From Symsagittifera roscoffensis (lineage: Eukaryota; Xenacoelomorpha; Acoela; Convolutidae), in assembly GCF_963678635.1 (NCBI RefSeq), contig NC_087064.1:2977926-3037925 (forward strand): DNA of 60,000 nucleotides, written 5' to 3'. Positions 56,168 to 60,000 of this stretch are shown here, piece after piece. How positions within the stretch are numbered: position 1 is the first letter of the stretch; each line of letters begins with the position of its first letter. Position numbers and translations under genes: made by a program. Under the pieces are notes generated by a model. It did not search any database and had not been told where the DNA came from. It saw only the letters and a list, made by a program, of their open reading frames with translations.

Positions 56168-56289
56168 GTGAGTAACTCTTCAAAATAACCGAACTAAAAC
56201 AAAATGCTTTTGTGAAAACAACTAACCAAAATCATAATTAAAACACTGAACTAATAAAAATTTTATAAAATGTAAATTATACCTTGCAG
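56168..56289 (+). other. Candidate 122-bp intron near the 3' LTR
   Basis: Donor AAGG|GTGAGT (GT at 56168-56169) and acceptor ACCTTGCAG ending 56289. Both fit consensus. The acceptor opens the ORF described next. Confidence 0.4.
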
Positions 56290-56456
56290 TATATAGATCA
56301 GCATACAACAACAAAGACGAACATCCAAAAAAAATGACCCCACTACACTCGAAAAAGAATGGCCAACCACAACCACTATGCCGTCCACAATCACAACTCA
56401 AAGGATTTAGAGTACGACTTGACTTCGCAGAAAAGGACTTCATTGAACTAGACCAA
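56290..56456 (+). CDS. Candidate spliced 3' ORF on the sense strand
   Basis: From the acceptor at 56289 one frame is open, with ATG at 56329, to a TGA at about 56456, and after that TGA stays open again for some 70 codons, Ser/Pro/Arg-rich, to another TGA. This resembles a gene with one or two nonsense changes, as elsewhere in this copy. The opposite strand has an uninterrupted 175-codon ORF (56222-56749, minus). Only one is likely to be real; I favour the sense reading because of the splice acceptor, at low confidence. Confidence 0.3.
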
Positions 56457-56805
56457 TGACCACCTCGATGTTCAAGTATACGTACAGATCCGAGTAACAA
56501 GGCATCCCCTCCACGCACAATCTCCACGCCATTCCCAGACGAGGTCGAACACAAAAGAAGTTCTCTACATAAAACAGAAAAACCCGTCATAGCAAACCAT
56601 TCTGAAATCAGATTGATTTCGTTGGGAAACACAGTCGTTGTCACAAGAAGACACAACGATTGATATCCATCATTCCAGCGTCCTGGAACTTCTCTAACAA
56701 GAGAAACCGGATAAGAATATGATGTTCGCCAAATACCAACGTCCATCATCCATCCTTTGAATTGCAGAAAGATAATTCTAAAAAACTCTGTAAAACCCGG
56801 ATGGG

Positions 56806-57215
56806 TGGAACCTGATCTAAACTAAATTTTATGATTGGATAAATTAGATATTTTACCATTGTAAAGTATTTAATATTAACCAATCATGATCCATCTAACT
56901 AACAACCCACTTATTTGTAAGTGCTGAAATTACTTGTAATTTCAGCACCAGAGAGATTTGAATTTAACTTAGAAATTAGTTGCCTCTCCAAGAGAACTTC
57001 AGCAGCCGCAATAAACCAGTATACCCTAGATCTATTGAGCCTAGCAAAGACTAGTTAAACAACCTGAGACTAGATAGTATAAGAGTAAGATTAGGATCGG
57101 TATTAGACTAAGACGTTGCACGAATCTATCCGGCTGAAAATAAGATAGCGTGACGAGCAGACGGTGTACCCTATCCGAAATTACTCTATGAGTTAACCAC
57201 ATCGGTCCTAACTCA
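56806..57215 (+). repeat. 3' LTR
   Basis: 410 bp, matching 37077-37486 with seven substitutions. It carries the same 28-bp hairpin (56931-56958) and AATAAA (57010-57015). The preceding 'aaaacccggatggg' is a weak polypurine tract. Confidence 0.97.
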
Positions 57216-57219
57216 GTTA

Positions 57220-57511
57220 GACAGACATTAGTTTTTATAGTGATTGGTGGTAAAAATAAAAGATACTAAATATTTATCTTTCCTTTGATTTCGCGCTGAC
57301 TCTGATTGGGTTTTTGATCTTTCTGGACCAAAAACAAAATTTGAGAAACAAAAGAAAACAGAAGTAAACTCCACATTGTTTTGAAATAGAAAAAAAAATG
57401 AAATTAAATGAGTTATTATATGAATAATGTAATGAAAAGCTCTGAAAAAAAGGATGAAATGGCATCTGATATCAACAGCTAAAGGGAGAGACAGGAGCGG
57501 CTGGGATTCGA
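57220..57511. other. Host intron, nothing recognised
   Basis: AT-rich intron DNA between the retroelement and a MITE remnant. Confidence 0.4.
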
Positions 57512-57685
57512 GGCGGATTTAGGGTGCGGAATCAACCCCCTTTGGTGTTGCTTTATGACATCCATTTTCAGCCGACCAATTCTAAAATGTTTCTAAAGGC
57601 GCTCTGCTCTGAGCGCCAATAAATGCTAATTTTGAAGGGGACTACACCCTTCCTCGAGAAAATGTTAGTTTCTCCTCTGGCTGGT
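57512..57685. mobile_element. hAT-type MITE, internally deleted copy e
   Basis: 'gaggcggatttaggg', 'tccattttcagccgaccaattctaaaatgtttctaaaggcgc' and 'cctcgagaaaatgttag...cctctgg' match the ends and one side of the family; the centre is deleted and the TIRs have decayed. No clear target duplication. Confidence 0.65.
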
Positions 57686-57876
57686 ACAACGTCGACGTCG
57701 AAGTGTTTTGGGGAGTGAGAAATTACTGGTTTTGAAGTAACGGGCGACAACAAAGCGGTCGAGAATGTGTTTGTGTGATGACGTGAGAGTTCATCCAAGT
57801 TAAAATTCATCAAGTTAAAACTCATTCAAGTAAAAAATTCATCCAAATTTAAACGTTACTGAATTGCATGTTTCAG

Positions 57877-58086
57877 TCGGTGGCATTCTCGCTGCACAAG
57901 CGCCACCGGGGTCCATAGCCCCTCGGGCCATACAGCTGGGCTATGCGAGGGTGGACATGTGGAAGCGGGAGGACGAGAGTGGCAGGGCGTTCTGGGAGCC
58001 CCCCTTCGAGACTGTCAAGGTAGATTTGACCCCTGGGTACCTGCCCCCCAATATCAGTTCACAAGCTCTGGACAACAACCAAAAGT
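57877..58086 (+). CDS. Host gene exon 7 (210 bp)
   Basis: Acceptor 'gcatgtttcag' and donor AAGT|GTAAGA. Phase 1 in, matching exon 6, and phase 1 out. Encodes GGILAAQAPPGSIAPRAIQL, then GYARVDMWKREDESG, FWEPPFETVKVDLTPGYLPP and a tail DNNQK. An internal CAAG|GTAGAT (58019) is a possible alternative donor. With the earlier exons about 330 residues of this protein are visible. Not recognised; beta-rich, conserved-looking and intracellular in character. The gene continues beyond the window or into exons I cannot see. Confidence 0.78.
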
Positions 58087-59010
58087 GTAAGAACATTGCG
58101 TTTTTCTGATCTAAAAATAAATGTAGAAAAAAAGTTCAAATATCATTAAAAACGATCTGTTTGTGTTCATTTGTTTTTGCCATTTGTTTTCTTCATAATC
58201 ATAAATAATCAAATTGACAATAAACTAAGGATGATAAATATTCAAGATAAAAACAAGGATAGCGGGTTACTGTGCAAGTAGTACAGAATGTTCCGACCAT
58301 AGTCTTTAGAAAACTACGGTTTAGAAAGTTTTTTTTCCAAATTACTGTAGTTTTTTCTGCTTGGTGTGATAAAAAGATCTGTTATAAAAATATAGTTTAG
58401 GCAAATTAAACAGTCATAGTAATGTTGGCAAATTGGACAAAAGTTTTTGCAGATCATTGACTTGAAATACTTTTAATTTTTTTTTTGAAAAATTTTCCCA
58501 ATTTTCTCAGAAAACTTGAAAATTTTGGTTCTTAAGATGAACCTAAAAAACTCTAATAAAAAACTCTAAAAAATTTAGTTTTTCAAGGCCTTAAATTCGA
58601 GGTCTTAAATAAGGCATAATTCAGCTGTTCTTAGCCTGCTCATTTGCTTTATTCGCTCGAATTAAGACGATAAATCAGAAAAACAGCCGCGAAACACAAA
58701 TACCGCGTAAAATAAGCTTTCGTATTGACTGAGCAGCCACTAAACCAACAAACACGTAGGTAGAACTCACAGATCCGAAAAAAAGCCAGAAACTGTTGTA
58801 ATACAAAGTTTTGAGAGATTGAAGTTAAAACTTAACTTTAACACCAAAATTATATTTTAAAATAATGATCACCTTTTGCATTTCGAATGATAAAAAAAAG
58901 TTCACTAAGCCGATAAAACAAGCTGAAACTATTTCAATTAAAAAAATTATTAAAACTTAAAAAAATAATCAACACGATTTCATCATAACCCAGTATATGA
59001 CACTCAGAGG
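58087..59010. other. Host intron with a dispersed repeat
   Basis: The repeat 'aacaaggatag.gggttactgtgcaagtag.acagaatgttccgacca' begins at 58251 and runs to about 58520. It also occurs at 24667, 25558 and 59688. No exon seen. Confidence 0.5.
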
Positions 59011-59452
59011 CAGGGGCGGATTTAGGGGGGGCGGGGGGGGGGCGGGCGCCCCCCCCCCCCCTCAGGGATTCGACCCCCTGCCGACCCAAAGGGTCCCCCC
59101 TTTGATACTTTTTCAGAAATCCATTTTTGGTGGACCGACCCTAAAATTTTTCTAAAGGCGCCTTCGGCGCCAATATATACTAATTTAGAGGGGGAGTGCG
59201 CGCCAAAAAAAACGCAATTTTTTTGTCAAAAATTTTTCAAAAAGTGCCCAAAAACGGCTTTTTTGACTGTTTTTTTAAAAATTTGCCTGCGGCGGAGAAA
59301 CTTTTGCCAAAGAGTAGGGCCAAAACAGTGCTTTGGGAGAGCTCGAAAAATCAATTTGGTCGACCTAAAAAAAAAAAAAAGGTCGTCAAAATTTTGGAAA
59401 ATTTTTCGAAAATCCGCCCCCCCCCCTCGAGAAAATCCTAGATCCGCCCCTG
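59011..59452. mobile_element. hAT-type MITE, copy c
   Basis: Ends CAGGGGCGGATTTAGG and GATCCGCCCCTG, flanked by ctcagagg (59003-59010) and cacagagg (59453-59460), a 7/8 target duplication. G and C runs lie beside the left end. Interior matches copies a and b, including 'ggcgccttcggcgcc'. The short sense ORFs inside are not conserved between copies. Confidence 0.92.
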
Positions 59453-60000
59453 CACAGAGGCACAGCCAAGACGAAACGGTTCAATCAAAACCGAAAGCCC
59501 AGAAACAATTATTCAAAATCTGATTTGATAAATTTACAAATATCAGAACAGTTTTCAATTATAGTACAAAACTGTTTATATTAGAATGAAAATTCATGGT
59601 TCAGAAAGTAAGCCAATTCAAAATCGTACCAGATAAAAATGCCCTTGAAAAAGTTTGTAAGGTGAAATTAGTATTAAGCAACACAGTAACAAGGATAGCC
59701 AGCTACTGTGCAAGTAGCATAGAATGTTCCCACCACAGTCGTTAGAAAACCACGGTTTACAAAGTTTTTTCCAAATTGATGTAGTTCTTTCTGCTTGGTA
59801 TGATAAAAGAATCTGACGAAAAAAGATAATTTAGGCATGTTAAACAGTCATAGTAATATGGGCAAATCTGACTGGAAAAACTAAAATAAAAATTAAAAAA
59901 TAAGTTCAACATTTTTTGCATAAAATTTTTGAAGTTTTTGGTTCCCCAATTGCAGCTAAAAACTCCAAAAACTAGTTTAACTTGCTTAAAATTAAGTTTT
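59453..60000. other. Intergenic or intron DNA with a dispersed repeat
   Basis: From 59688 the repeat 'aacaaggatagccagctactgtgcaag' recurs and is cut by the window end. Nothing coding. Confidence 0.45.

Larger units (their letters stand above)
37077..57215 (+). mobile_element. 20.1-kb Env-bearing LTR retroelement (Ty3/gypsy order)
   Basis: Bounded by 410-bp direct LTRs (TGGAACC...AACTCA) and a 4-bp target duplication GTTA (37073-37076 and 57216-57219). Gene order LTR, PBS, gag, PR, RT, RNase H, IN, then Env, with a GPY/F-like segment after the integrase core, places it with Ty3/gypsy (Metaviridae) rather than BEL/Pao or Copia. LTRs differ at 7 of 410 positions by my count, so the copy is fairly young. 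In-frame stops lie in pol, the small membrane ORF and env, and there is a 1337-bp tandem duplication, so this copy is probably dead. The sense strand is A/C-rich and G-poor throughout. Inserted in the same orientation as the host gene, within an intron. Confidence 0.96.

Noticed and set aside
1-60000. CRISPR arrays, operons or bacterial regulatory features
   Set aside because: Tandem repeats here have no unique spacers, and exon-intron structure shows a eukaryotic nuclear sequence.

Overview
The window looks like nuclear DNA of a metazoan, probably a marine invertebrate; I cannot name the lineage. It is AT-rich, has short GC-rich exons with GT..AG introns, tRNA-derived SINE heads, hAT-type MITEs with 8-bp target duplications, foldback DNA and a Ty3/gypsy-type LTR element. 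A 200-N assembly gap lies at 24147-24346.

Layout. (1) 1-24 kb: repeat-dense DNA with islands of small, apparently taxon-restricted genes. Two pairs of paralogues stand out: secreted six-cysteine peptides (5992-6246 and 17885-18187, sharing C-x7-CC-x9/10-CC...C) and small glycosylation-sequon proteins (7118-7453 and 22892-23158), each second-type gene lying 3' of a first-type gene on the same strand. A triplicated ~1.2 kb unit (8148-11812) carries a cysteine-rich exon-like ORF that differs between copies about three times more than its flanks, mostly by amino-acid changes. (2) 24.4-58.1 kb: seven phase-compatible plus-strand exons of one host gene I do not recognise (24370-24461, 26130-26207, 26650-26760, 28339-28560, 30861-30999, 36705-36848, 57877-58086). 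Its introns hold MITEs, a foldback element, SINE heads and minisatellites. (3) 37077-57215, within the intron before the last visible exon and in the same orientation: a 20.1 kb LTR retroelement with two 410-bp LTRs (7 differences) and a 4-bp GTTA target duplication.

The retroelement is the main discovery candidate. In order it has: 5' LTR, primer-binding site, a long leader with duplicated hairpins and good splice donors, a 155-aa basic ORF, a 1178-aa Gag with capsid region and CCHC knuckle, a -1 frameshift heptamer (A AAA AAC), protease, RT (YLDD), RNase H, integrase (D,D35E), a small hydrophobic ORF, a Pro/Ser-rich ORF, an Env whose conserved blocks resemble chuvirus/mivirus-type glycoproteins, a 602-aa ORF of unknown function that starts at an ATGA overlap and is followed by a 77-bp spliceosomal-type intron, a 1.5 kb 3' region with small basic ORFs and splice sites, and the 3' LTR. 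This copy is damaged by in-frame stops, frame changes and a 1337-bp tandem duplication over the first part of Env, so it is probably not functional, though young enough to read its gene plan. Size and accessory gene content are well outside the usual 5-10 kb of Ty3/gypsy elements.
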